From positions 1,984,001 to 2,048,000 of the forward strand of contig JBBELK010000096.1 in assembly GCA_037783545.1 (NCBI GenBank): a stretch of 64,000 bases of DNA, written 5' to 3'. The position numbers and the translations under genes are program-made. The notes beneath the pieces were generated by a model that did not search any database, was not told where the DNA came from, and worked only from the letters and a program-made list of their open reading frames with translations. This document shows positions 25,127 to 36,516 of this stretch, piece after piece (position 1 is the stretch's first letter; each line of letters opens with the position of its first letter). The DNA is from Henricia sp. BOLD:AAB3569. Lineage: Eukaryota; Echinodermata; Asteroidea; Spinulosida; Echinasteridae.

Positions 25127-26217
25127 TTAAAGACATTTGTTAGTGATCGTATATGCAGAAGGAATCAAATTTGTAGGTCAAACGGTAGATTTTTTATTGA
25201 TTTTTGAATATTTAATTACGTAATCATCTTGTCGCTAGAGGGCGCTATTTCCTACGATGACGTCATCACTTATATTTTTGGAAAGCTTAAGGGCCTCTGG
25301 TAATAACACCATTGACCCTATCTCAATACCTCCTTTCACTTTCAAACTAAGGGCCACTTCCGGTTTCGACCGGAAGTGAGCAAGGTCAAAGGTCACGGCC
25401 ATATTTTTTGGATACACCACCCTAGGTCCAAGTGTAATACAGTTGACCACATCCATATATCTTGTACCACTTTCAAATGGCAAGGCAAAATCTGTTAGAC
25501 CAATAGGAAACGAGGTCAAAGGTCAAGCCCTGTGCGCATCTTAAAGACATTTGTTAGTGATCGTATATGCCACAGGAATCAAGATCGTAGGTCAAACAGT
25601 TGATTTTTTATTGATTTTTGAATATTTAATTACGTAATCATCTTGTCGGTAGAGGGCGCTATTTCGTACGATGACGTCATCACTTATATTTTTGGAAAGC
25701 TTCAGGGCCTCTGGTAATAACACCATTGACCCAATCTCAATACCTCCTTTCACTTTCAAACTAAGGGCCACTTCCGGTTTCGACCGGAAGTGAGCAAGGT
25801 CAAAGGTCACAATTTTTTTTTTAGATACCCCACCCTAGTCGAAGTGTAACACAAGTGACTTTGTCCAAATATCTTGCACTACTTTCAAATGGCAAGGCAA
25901 AATCTGTTTGACCAATAGGAAACGAGGTCAAAGGTCAAGGCGTGTGCGCATCTTAAAGACTTTTGTTAGTCATCGTATATGGCGAAGGAATCAAGATCGT
26001 AGGTCAAACGGTTGAATTTTTATTGATTTTTGAATATTTAATTTATTAAACTTCATACCCCTTTAATCTGACACGTAATGACGTCATGATTACGTCATTA
26101 GTACTATGCACTAATTCACATAGTGACCAATGTCCATGTAAAGTTTGAAGTCAATCATCAATGTGCAAGTGTCCGAAATAGCGTCTGAAAAAAGTGGAAG
26201 AAGTAAAATAATAAAAA

Positions 26218-27655
26218 CTAGAAATGTGTTCGTTGAAAACGAACACATGGCTGTTCCCCTCCTTTTTATAAACATATGTGGTGTTCGGGATGACCTTTGT
26301 TAGTGATTGTATATGAATAAATCACGATCGTATGTCAAACGGTTGAGTTTTTATCGATTTTTAAATATTGAATATTATTACATGCCACTTTAATCTGACA
26401 TGTGGGGAAGGTCAAAGGTGTTGCTATATGTTTGGATACCCCACCCTAGTCGAAGTGTAACACAGTTGACCCCATCGTGATATATTGTACCCCTTTCAAA
26501 TGGCAAGGCCAAATCTGTTTGACCAATAGGAAACGAGGTCAAAGGTCAAGCCATGTGCGCATCTTAAAGACATTTGTTAGTGATCGTATATGCAGAAGGA
26601 ATCAAATTTGTAGGTCAAACGGTAGATTTTTTATTGATTTTTGAATATTTAATTACGTAATCATCTTGTCGCTAGAGGGCGCTATTTCCTACGATGACGT
26701 CATCACTTATATTTTTGGAAAGCTTAAGGGCCTCTGGTAATAACACCATTGACCCTATCTCAATACCTCCTTTCACTTTCAAACTAAGGGCCACTTCCGG
26801 TTTCGACCGGAAGTGAGCAAGGTCAAAGGTCACGGCCATATTTTTTGGATACACCACCCTAGGTCCAAGTGTAATACAGTTGACCACATCCAGATATCTT
26901 GTACCACTTTCAAATGGCAAGGCAAAATCTGTTAGACCAATAGGAAACGAGGTCAAAGGTCAAGCCCTGTGCGCATCTTAAAGACATTTGTTAGTGATCG
27001 TATATGCCACAGGAATCAAGATCGTAGGTCAAACAGTTGATTTTTTATTGATTTTTGAATATTTAATTACGTAATCATCTTGTCGGTAGAGGGCGCTATT
27101 TCGTACGATGACGTCATCACTTATATTTTTGGAAAGCTTAAGGGCCTCTGGTAATAACACCATTGACCCAATCTCAATACCTCCTTTCACTTTCAAACTA
27201 AGGGCCACTTCCGGTTTCGACCGGAAGTGAGCAAGGTCAAAGGTCACAATTTTTTTTTTTAGATACCCCACCCTAGTCGAAGTGTAACACAAGTGACTTT
27301 GTCCAAATATCTTGCACCACTTTCAAATGGCAAGGCAAAATCTGTTTGACCAATAGGAAACGAGGTCAAAGGTCAAGGCGTGTGCGCATCTTAAAGACTT
27401 TTGTTAGTCATCGTATATGGCGAAGGAATCAAGATCGTAGGTCAAACGGTTGAATTTTTATTGATTTTTGAATATTTAATTTATTAAACTTCATACCCCT
27501 TTAATCTGACACGTGATGACGTCATGATTACGTCATTAGTACTATGCACTAATTCACATAGTGACCAATGTCCATGTAAAGTTTGAAGTCAATCATCAAT
27601 GTGCAAGTGTCCGAAATAGCGTCTGAAAAAAGTGGAAGAAGTAAAAGAATAAAAA
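26218..27655. repeat. Representative satellite higher-order unit
   Basis: Layout: CTAG + hairpin (26218-26244), a unique-like head with TTCGGGATGACCTTTGTTAG, then modules starting at about 26408, 26819 and 27235, then a tail ending GTGGAAGAAGTAAAAGAAT. By eye it contains five perfect AGGTCAAAGGTCA plus one near copy, three TGACGTCA, three ACCAATAGGA, and two inverted ETS pairs CACTTCCGG...CCGGAAGTG (for example 26792-26815, with a DR1 starting five bases later at 26820). Confidence 0.85.
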
Positions 27656-30600
27656 CTAGAAATGTGTTCGTTGAAAACGAACACATGGCTGTTCCCCTCC
27701 TTTTTATAAACATATGTGGTGTTCGGGATGACCTTTGTTAGTGATTGTATATGAATAAATCACGATCGTATGTCAAACGGTTGAGTTTTTATCGATTTTT
27801 AAATATTGAATATTATTACATGCCACTTTAATCTGACATGTGGGGAAGGTCAAAGGTGTTGCTATATGTTTGGATACCCCACCCTAGTCGAAGTGTAACA
27901 CAGTTGACCCCATCGTGATATATTGTACCCCTTTCAAATGGCAAGGCCAAATCTGTTTGACCAATAGGAAACGAGGTCAAAGGTCAAGCCATGTGCGCAT
28001 CTTAAAGACATTTGTTAGTGATCGTATATGCAGAAGGAATCAAATTTGTAGGTCAAACGGTAGATTTTTTATTGATTTTTGAATATTTAATTACGTAATC
28101 ATCTTGTCGCTAGAGGGCGCTATTTCCTACGATGACGTCATCACTTATATTTTTGGAAAGCTTAAGGGCCTCTGGTAATAACACCATTGACCCTATCTCA
28201 ATACCTCCTTTCACTTTCAAACTAAGGGCCACTTCCGGTTTCGACCGGAAGTGAGCAAGGTCAAAGGTCACGGCCATATTTTTTGGATACACCACCCTAG
28301 GTCCAAGTGTAATACAGTTGACCACATCCAGATATCTTGTACCACTTTCAAATGGCAAGGCAAAATCTGTTAGACCAATAGGAAACGAGGTCAAAGGTCA
28401 AGCCCTGTGCGCATCTTAAAGACATTTGTTAGTGATCGTATATGCCACAGGAATCAAGATCGTAGGTCAAACAGTTGATTTTTTATTGATTTTTGAATAT
28501 TTAATTACGTAATCATCTTGTCGGTAGAGGGCGCTATTTCGTACGATGACGTCATCACTTATATTTTTGGAAAGCTTAAGGGCCTCTGGTAATAACACCA
28601 TTGACCCAATCTCAATACCTCCTTTCACTTTCAAACTAAGGGCCACTTCCGGTTTCGACCGGAAGTGAGCAAGGTCAAAGGTCACAATTTTTTTTTTAGA
28701 TACCCCACCCTAGTCGAAGTGTAACACAAGTGACTTTGTCCAAATATCTTGCACCACTTTCAAATGGCAAGGCAAAATCTGTTTGACCAATAGGAAACGA
28801 GGTCAAAGGTCAAGGCGTGTGCGCATCTTAAAGACTTTTGTTAGTCATCGTATATGGCGAAGGAATCAAGATCGTAGGTCAAACGGTTGAATTTTTATTG
28901 ATTTTTGAATATTTAATTTATTAAACTTCATACCCCTTTAATCTGACACGTGATGACGTCATGATTACGTCATTAGTACTATGCACTAATTCACATAGTG
29001 ACCAATGTCCATGTAAAGTTTGAAGTCAATCATCAATGTGCAAGTGTCCGAAATAGCGTCTGAAAAAAGTGGAAGAAGTAAAAGAATAAAAACTAGAAAT
29101 GTGTTCGTTGAAAACGAACACATGGCTGTTCCCCTCCTTTTTATAAACATATGTGGTGTTCGGGATGACCTTTGTTAGTGATTGTATATGAATAAATCAC
29201 GATCGTATGTCAAACGGTTGAGTTTTTATCGATTTTTAAATATTGAATATTATTACATGCCACTTTAATCTGACATGTGGGGAAGGTCAAAGGTGTTGCT
29301 ATATGTTTGGATACCCCACCCTAGTCGAAGTGTAACACAGTTGACCCCATCGTGATATATTGTACCCCTTTCAAATGGCAAGGCCAAATCTGTTTGACCA
29401 ATAGGAAACGAGGTCAAAGGTCAAGCCATGTGCGCATCTTAAAGACATTTGTTAGTGATCGTATATGCAGAAGGAATCAAATTTGTAGGTCAAACGGTAG
29501 ATTTTTTATTGATTTTTGAATATTTAATTACGTAATCATCTTGTCGCTAGAGGGCGCTATTTCCTACGATGACGTCATCACTTATATTTTTGGAAAGCTT
29601 AAGGGCCTCTGGTAATAACACCATTGACCCTATCTCAATACCTCCTTTCACTTTCAAACTAAGGGCCACTTCCGGTTTCGACCGGAAGTGAGCAAGGTCA
29701 AAGGTCACGGCCATATTTTTTGGATACACCACCCTAGGTCCAAGTGTAATACAGTTGACCACATCCAGATATCTTGTACCACTTTCAAATGGCAAGGCAA
29801 AATCTGTTAGACCAATAGGAAACGAGGTCAAAGGTCAAGCCCTGTGCGCATCTTAAAGACATTTGTTAGTGATCGTATATGCCACAGGAATCAAGATCGT
29901 AGGTCAAACAGTTGATTTTTTATTGATTTTTGAATATTTAATTACGTAATCATCTTGTCGGTAGAGGGCGCTATTTCGTACGATGACGTCATCACTTATA
30001 TTTTTGGAAAGCTTAAGGGCCTCTGGTAATAACACCATTGACCCAATCTCAATACCTCCTTTCACTTTCAAACTAAGGGCCACTTCCGGTTTCGACCGGA
30101 AGTGAGCAAGGTCAAAGGTCACAATTTTTTTTTTAGATACCCCACCCTAGTCGAAGTGTAACACAAGTGACTTTGTCCAAATATCTTGCACCACTTTCAA
30201 ATGGCAAGGCAAAATCTGTTTGACCAATAGGAAACGAGGTCAAAGGTCAAGGCGTGTGCGCATCTTAAAGACTTTTGTTAGTCATCGTATATGGCGAAGG
30301 AATCAAGATCGTAGGTCAAACGGTTGAATTTTTATTGATTTTTGAATATTTAATTTATTAAACTTCATACCCCTTTAATCTGACACGTGATGACGTCATG
30401 ATTACGTCATTAGTACTATGCACTAATTCACATAGTGACCAATGTCCATGTAAAGTTTGAAGTCAATCATCAATGTGCAAGTGTCCGAAATAGCGTCTGA
30501 AAAAAGTGGAAGAAGTAAAAGAATAAAAACTAGAAATGTGTTCGTTGAAAACGAACACATGGCTGTTCCCCTCCTTTTTATAAACATATGTGGTGTTCGG

Positions 30601-31969
30601 GATGACCTTTGTTAGTGATTGTATATGAATAAATCACGATCGTATGTCAAACGGTTGAGTTTTTATCGATTTTTAAATATTGAATATTATTACATGCCAC
30701 TTTAATCTGACATGTGGGGAAGGTCAAAGGTGTTGCTATATGTTTGGATACCCCACCCTAGTCGAAGTGTAACACAGTTGACCCCATCGTGATATATTGT
30801 ACCCCTTTCAAATGGCAAGGCCAAATCTGTTTGACCAATAGGAAACGAGGTCAAAGGTCAAGCCATGTGCGCATCTTAAAGACATTTGTTAGTGATCGTA
30901 TATGCAGAAGGAATCAAATTTGTAGGTCAAACGGTAGATTTTTTATTGATTTTTGAATATTTAATTACGTAATCATCTTGTCGCTAGAGGGCGCTATTTC
31001 CTACGATGACGTCATCACTTATATTTTTGGAAAGCTTAAGGGCCTCTGGTAATAACACCATTGACCCTATCTCAATACCTCCTTTCACTTTCAAACTAAG
31101 GGCCACTTCCGGTTTCGACCGGAAGTGAGCAAGGTCAAAGGTCACGGCCATATTTTTTGGATACACCACCCTAGGTCCAAGTGTAATACAGTTGACCACA
31201 TCCAGATATCTTGTACCACTTTCAAATGGCAAGGCAAAATCTGTTAGACCAATAGGAAACGAGGTCAAAGGTCAAGCCCTGTGCGCATCTTAAAGACATT
31301 TGTTAGTGATCGTATATGCCACAGGAATCAAGATCGTAGGTCAAACAGTTGATTTTTTATTGATTTTTGAATATTTAATTACGTAATCATCTTGTCGGTA
31401 GAGGGCGCTATTTCGTACGATGACGTCATCACTTATATTTTTGGAAAGCTTAAGGGCCTCTGGTAATAACACCATTGACCCAATCTCAATACCTCCTTTC
31501 ACTTTCAAACTAAGGGCCACTTCCGGTTTCGACCGGAAGTGAGCAAGGTCAAAGGTCACAATTTTTTTTTTTAGATACCCCACCCTAGTCGAAGTGTAAC
31601 ACAAGTGACTTTGTCCAAATATCTTGCACCACTTTCAAATGGCAAGGCAAAATCTGTTTGACCAATAGGAAACGAGGTCAAAGGTCAAGGCGTGTGCGCA
31701 TCTTAAAGACTTTTGTTAGTCATCGTATATGGCGAAGGAATCAAGATCGTAGGTCAAACGGTTGAATTTTTATTGATTTTTGAATATTTAATTTATTAAA
31801 CTTCATACCCCTTTAATCTGACACGTGATGACGTCATGATTACGTCATTAGTACTATGCACTAATTCACATAGTGACCAATGTCCATGTAAAGTTTGAAG
31901 TCAATCATCAATGTGCAAGTGTCCGAAATAGCGTCTGAAAAAAGTGGAAGAAGTAAAAGAATAAAAAAA
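26218..31969. repeat. Four near-identical tandem satellite units
   Basis: Four consecutive units of 1438, 1437, 1437 and 1440 bp differ by only scattered bases and A- or T-run lengths, in contrast to the more diverged units on both sides. Each carries the same marker differences (for example GTAAAGTTTGAAG and CATGATTACGTCATTAG). Recent local amplification by unequal exchange is the simplest reading. Confidence 0.85.
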
Positions 31970-34844
31970 CTAGAAATGTGTTCGTTGTAAACGAACACAT
32001 GGCTGTTCCCCTCCTTTTTATAAACATATATGGTGTTCGGGATGACCTTTGTTAGTGATCGTATATGAAGAAATCACGATCGTACGTCAAACGGTTGAGT
32101 TTTTATCGATTTTTAAATATTGAATATTATTACATGCCCCTTTAATCTGACATGTAGGGAAGGTCAAAGGTGTTGCTATATGTTTGGATACCCCACCCTA
32201 GTCGAAGTGTAACACAGTTGACCCCATCGTGATATATTGTACCCCTTTCAAATGGCAAGGCAAAATCTGTTTGACCAATAGGAAACGAGGTCAAAGGTCA
32301 AGCCATGTGCGCATCTTAAAGACATTTGTTAGTGATCGTATATGCAGAAGGAATCAAATTTGTAGGTCAAACGGTTGATTTTTTATTGATTTTTGAATAT
32401 TTAATTACGTAATCATCTTGTCGCTAGAGGGCGCTATTTCGTACGATGACGTCATCACTTATATTTTTGGAAAGCTTAAGGGCCTCTGGTAATAACACCA
32501 TTGACCCCATCTCAATACCTCCTACCACTTTCAAACTAAGGGCCACTTCCGGTTTCGACCGGAAGTGAGCAAGGTCAAAGGTCACGGCCATATTTTTTGG
32601 ATACACCACCCTAGGTCCAAGTGTAATACAGTTGACCACATCCAGATATCTTGTACCACTTTCAAATGGCAAGGCAAAATCTGTTAGACCAATAGGAAAC
32701 GAGGTCAAAGGTCAAGGGGTGTGCGCATCTCAAAGACCTTTGTTAGTCATCGTATATGCCGAAGGAATCAAGATCGTAGGTCAAACGGTTGATTTTTTAT
32801 TGATTTTCCAATATTTCATTACGTAATCATCTTGTCGCTAGAGGGCGCTATTTCGTACGATGACGTCATCACTTATATTTTTGGAAAGCTTAAGGGCCTC
32901 TGGTAATAACACCATTGACCCCATCTCAATACCTCCTTTCACTTTCAAACTAAGGGCCACTTCCGGTTTCGACCGGAAGTGAGCAAGGTCAAAGGTCACA
33001 AAAATATTTTTTAGATACCCCACCCTAGTCGAAGTGTAACACAAGTGACTTTGTCCAAATATCTTGCACCACTTTCAAATGGAAAGGCAAAATCTGTTTG
33101 ACCAATAGGAAACGAGGTCAAAGGTCAAGGGGTGTGCGCATCTCAAAGACCTTTGTTAGTCATCGTATATGCCGAAGGAATCAAGATCGTAGGTCAAACG
33201 GTTGATTTTTTATTGATTTTTGAATATTTAATTTATTAAACTTCATACCCCTTTAATCTGACACGTGATGACGTCATCATGACGTCATTAGTACTGTGCA
33301 CAACTTCACATAGTGACCAATGTCCATGTGAAGTTTGAAGTCAATCATGAATGTGCAAGTGCCCGAAAAAGCGTCTGAAAAAAGTGGAAGAAGGAAAAGA
33401 ATAAAAAACTAGAAATGTGTTCGTTGAAAACGAACACATGGCTGTTCCCCTCCTTTTTATAAACATATGTGGTGTTCGGGATGACCTTTGTTAGTGATTG
33501 TATATGAAAAAATCACGATCGTATGTCAAACGGTTGAGTTTTTATCGATTTTTAAATATTGAATATTATTACATGCCACTTTAATCTGACATGTAGGGAA
33601 GGTCAAAGGTGTTGCTATATGTTTGGATACCCCACCCTAGTCGAAGTGTAACACAGTTGACCCCATCGTGATATATTGTACCCCTTTCAAATGGCAAGGC
33701 AAAATCTGTTTGACCAATAGGAAACGAGGTCAAAGGTCAAGCCATGTGCGCATCTTAAAGACATTTGTTAGTGATCGTATATGCAGAAGGAATCAAATTT
33801 GTAGGTCAAACGGTAGATTTTTTATTGATTTTTGAATATTTAATTACGTAATCATCTTGTCGCTAGAGGGCGCTATTTCCTACGATGACGTCATCACTTA
33901 TATTTTTGGAAAGCTTAAGGGCCTCTGGTAATAACACCATTGACCCTATCTCAATACCTCCTTTCACTTTCAAACTACGGGCCACTTCCGGTTTCGACCG
34001 GAAGTGAGCAAGGTCAAAGGTCACGGCCATATTTTTTGGATACACCACCCTAGGTCCAAGTGTAATACAGTTGACCACATCCAGATATCTTGTACCACTT
34101 TCAAATGGCAAGGCAAAATCTGTTAGACCAATAGGAAACGAGGTCAAAGGTCAAGCCCTGTGCGCATCTTAAAGACATTTGTTAGTGATCGTATATGCCA
34201 CAGGAATCAAGATCGTAGGTCAAACAGTTGATTTTTTATTGATTTTTGAATATTTAATTACGTAATCATCTTGTCGGTAGAGGGCGCTATTTCGTACGAT
34301 GACGTCATCACTTATATTTTTGGAAAGCTTAAGGGCCTCTGGTAATAACACCATTGACCCCATCTCAATACCTCCTTTCACTTTCAAACTAAGGGCCACT
34401 TCCGGTTTCGACCGGAAGTGAGCAAGGTCAAAGGTCACCAACATATTTTTTAGATACCCCACCCTTGTCGAAGTGTAACACAAGTGACTTTGTCCAAATA
34501 TCTTGCACCACTTTCAAATGGCAAGGCAAAATCTGTTTGACCAATAGGAAACGAGGTCAAAGGTCAAGGGGTGTGCGCATCTCAAAGACCTTTGTTAGTC
34601 ATCGTATATGGCGAAGGAATCAAGATCGTAGGTCAAACGGTTGATTTTTTAATGATTTTTGAATATTTAATTTATTAAACTTCATTCCCCTTTAATCTGA
34701 CACGTGATGACGTCATCATGACGTCATTAGTACTGTGCACAACTTCACATAGTGACCAATGTCCATGTGAAGTTTGAAGTCAATCATGAATGTACAAGTG
34801 CCCGAAATAGCGTTTGAAAAAAGTGGAAGAAGGAAAAGAATAAA

Positions 34845-35002
34845 AAAAAAAAAAAAAATCGTAACGAAAACAAAGGCTGTTCCGACCGTATCGGAACAGC
34901 CAAAAAAAAAAAAAAAAATTCTTAACGAAAACAAAGGCTGTTCCCAACCGTGTGGGAACAGCCAAAAAAAAAAAAAAAAAAAAAACCGTGTTGGAACAGC
35001 CA
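34845..35002. repeat. A-rich hairpin cassettes at the right end of the satellite
   Basis: Two whole cassettes and one partial one of the same kind as at 22205-22534. One stem is GGCTGTTCCCA with a complementary TGGGAACAGCC (34936-34963). The array ends with GGAACAGCC at 35002, followed directly by the resumed FB1 arm (AATAAGCCTATACTTTC). Confidence 0.8.
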
Positions 35003-35030
35003 ATAAGCCTATACTTTCAGTATTTGGAAT

Positions 35031-35330
35031 TATTATATAAAATGAAGCTTTTGCCGACACCGTGCGCGTTTCTGTTACTGTGCAGCACAGAGCCCAGATT
35101 CGATGTGCGTGCAAGTTGGGCGCACTTGCCACTACAATCACACGCGTACGCGCGCGTCATGGATCGAGGGAATGGATTGCGTGCGTGTGCAACGCTCGCC
35201 AGAGTACAGTAACATAAAATACTGTACAACAGTAACAAAAGCACATGCATTTGTAAACTGACGTTTTCAACACCAAACAGACATAAATCTCGCGGAAATC
35301 TTTCAAAACAAAGCTTCATTTTATATAACA
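35031..35330. mobile_element. MITE with TTATATAAAATGAAGCTT termini
   Basis: TTATATAAAATGAAGCTT at 35033-35050 is mirrored exactly at 35311-35328. About 300 bp, GC-rich middle (ACGCGTACGCGCGCG near 35140), no coding capacity. It abuts the right end of the FB1 element and may use its flank as target. Confidence 0.75.
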
Positions 35331-35336
35331 ATAATA

Positions 35337-35474
35337 ATATTGGATGTCTTTTCGGTTGATATGAGAATATACCGCACTCGTCATGAAAATACCGAACTCG
35401 CCTTCGGCTCGTTCCGTATTTTCATGACTCGTGCGGTATACAATGTATTCTCAAAGCCATCCAATATTATATAA
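35337..35474. repeat. Hairpin MITE with CTCGCCTTCGGCTCG centre
   Basis: Outer ends ATATTGGATG / CATCCAATAT and inner arms GAGAATATACCGCACTCG and TCATGAAAATAC pair across the centre CTCGCCTTCGGCTCG, making a fold-back of about 140 bp. No coding capacity. Confidence 0.75.
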
Positions 35475-35811
35475 GTACCGGGTATCCATTAATTCCCAGC
35501 TCTCACACGCCCCCAAAAAGCAACAGTTTTCACCTTCAAATTTGAGAAACAAATGGGTATTGAGGTTTAAGCTGAGGTGTAATAACTTACTTACATGTAC
35601 CTTTTAGGAAAAAGTGCAATTTTCTGTCCGATTTTGAGACCGATCAATCATAGTTTGCATTAACAACACGATGTGATGCACGCACTACATGTACATCCGG
35701 GGCACTTCGCTCATTTAAAATTTGTTACGTCATTATTGCTGAATTAAAATAAAGTAACTACATTGCTGAATATCAATAACATTCAAATTGTAATTTATTT
35801 TTATTCAACAG
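35475..35811. other. Intron stretch before TRAPPC4 exon
   Basis: No repeat with clear ends, gene or RNA was recognised here. The last 20 bases are pyrimidine-poor (TAATTTATTTTTATTCAACAG), but the AG acceptor at 35810-35811 is well supported by the exon phase and protein match. Confidence 0.5.
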
Positions 35812-35915
35812 CCTCTATGCCATTGGGAGTCAGCTCTCACCGGCACTAAAATCATCAGGCATTGAGGTTTTAGAGACAGATTCTTTCAAGTTACATTGCT
35901 TGCAGATGTTATCAG
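35812..35915 (+). CDS. TRAPPC4: TRAPPC4 internal exon (longin core)
   Basis: Acceptor AG at 35810-35811 and donor GTACGT at 35916. The 104-nt exon completes the split Ser and encodes [29 protein letters not shown] and LQMLSG. In the family this reads [16 protein letters not shown] and LETDTFKLHC, which is near identity. It lies 32.8 kb from the previous exon and 9.9 kb from the next, both introns being filled with repeats. The phases (2 in, 1 out) match both neighbours. Confidence 0.95.
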
Positions 35916-35984
35916 GTACGTATTAACTATTACTTCTTTCTGGTACTGAAACCAAGGATTCCTCAAAAGTGCCCATTGCACTGT

Positions 35985-36262
35985 CGCTCGCAAGTGTGAG
36001 GAAACCCATGATGAATTTAAAACGGCCAGAGACGCCGGGGAATCCCCTTGCTTTTCACGAAAGAATGCTCTGGGATCTTTAAAGTGTTTTACCTAACACA
36101 CTGGACCAATGGCTTTACATCCTTTCCGAATGATGGAGTAAGTGTATTTAAGTGCCTTGCTCAAGGGCACAGGTACCACGGCCGGGTATCAAATCCGCAA
36201 CCCCAAGTTTTCACCCAAGTATTGCAATTCAGTGACCTAAACCACTTGGCCACGGTACCCCA
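35985..36262 (-). repeat. tRNA-derived SINE-like repeat
   Basis: On the minus strand the head reads GTGGCCAAGTGGTTTAGG, fitting the Pol III box A TRGCNNAGYNGG. It is followed about 55 bases later by GGATTTGATACC, a worn box B. Downstream is CCTTGAGCAAGGCACTTAA, a motif common in animal SINE bodies of the Deu type, then AGAGCATTCTTTC near the left end. It lies in the TRAPPC4 intron on the opposite strand. No terminal duplication was identified. Confidence 0.6.
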
Positions 36263-36312
36263 CGGTATCACAACATGGTTTTATCCACAATAAAATTGAG
36301 TATGAGACTACC

Positions 36313-36495
36313 AAACTTGGGATGAGAGAAAAATCATATGGGCCTCATCGGGATTTCAACCAGGGACCTCTGACAATGAGGCCCTCTGACAATGAGGCCC
36401 AATGAGGTCCAATGAGGCTCTCTGACAATGACGCCCAAAGAGGCCCACTGACAATTTGGCCCATATGAATTTTGTCTCTCATCTTATGTTTGGTT
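36313..36495. repeat. Fold-back MITE with inner GAGGCCC mini-repeats
   Basis: AACTTGGGATGAGAG and ATCATATGGGCC on the left are mirrored by GGCCCATATGA and CTCTCATCTTATGTT on the right. Between them TCTGACAATGAGGCCC and variants recur four times, a small internal tandem. Confidence 0.65.
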
Positions 36496-36516
36496 GTTTC
36501 ATTTTAACGGTGCTTA

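Larger units (their letters stand above)
12598..35002. repeat. 22-kb satellite array with ~1437-bp higher-order unit
   Basis: Units start at a CTAG followed by a TGTGTTCGTT/AACGAACACA hairpin. Starts are at 12598, 14036, 15703, 17136, 18165, 19764, 20789, 22535, 26218, 27656, 29093, 30530, 31970 and 33409, with a damaged one near 23478. Most spacings are about 1437 bp. Shorter (1025-1029) and longer (about 1600-1750) units come from loss or gain of inner modules. The inner module is about 415 bp and starts AAGGTCAAAGGTCAC. The array sits in the right arm of an FB1 fold-back within a TRAPPC4 intron, is interrupted once (23817-25126), and encodes no plausible protein. Confidence 0.93.
3072..35031. 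repeat. One FB1 fold-back copy blown apart by nested insertions
   Basis: The left terminus (ACTTCCAAATACTAAAAG at about 3074) and the right terminus (ACTTTCAGTATTTGGAA at about 35013) are inverted matches of the FB1 ends at 584 and 1262. The left arm continues to 3264, is cut by the Gmr1-like element, and resumes at 10357-10490. The right arm is 12340-12592, cut by the satellite array, and finishes at 35003-35031. The bits between the arms hold a pogo-like element and a palindrome. I infer a single original insertion of a few hundred bp that now spans 32 kb. Confidence 0.7.

Noticed and set aside
12995-34483. Recurring minus-strand readings of 72-113 codons starting MTSFPIGLTDF or similar, present in nearly every satellite unit
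   Set aside because: They are the same stretch of satellite repeated. Starts and ends shift with single-base differences, no signal or domain is recognisable, and the frame crosses palindromes and DR1 motifs. Their number reflects copy number, not selection on a protein.
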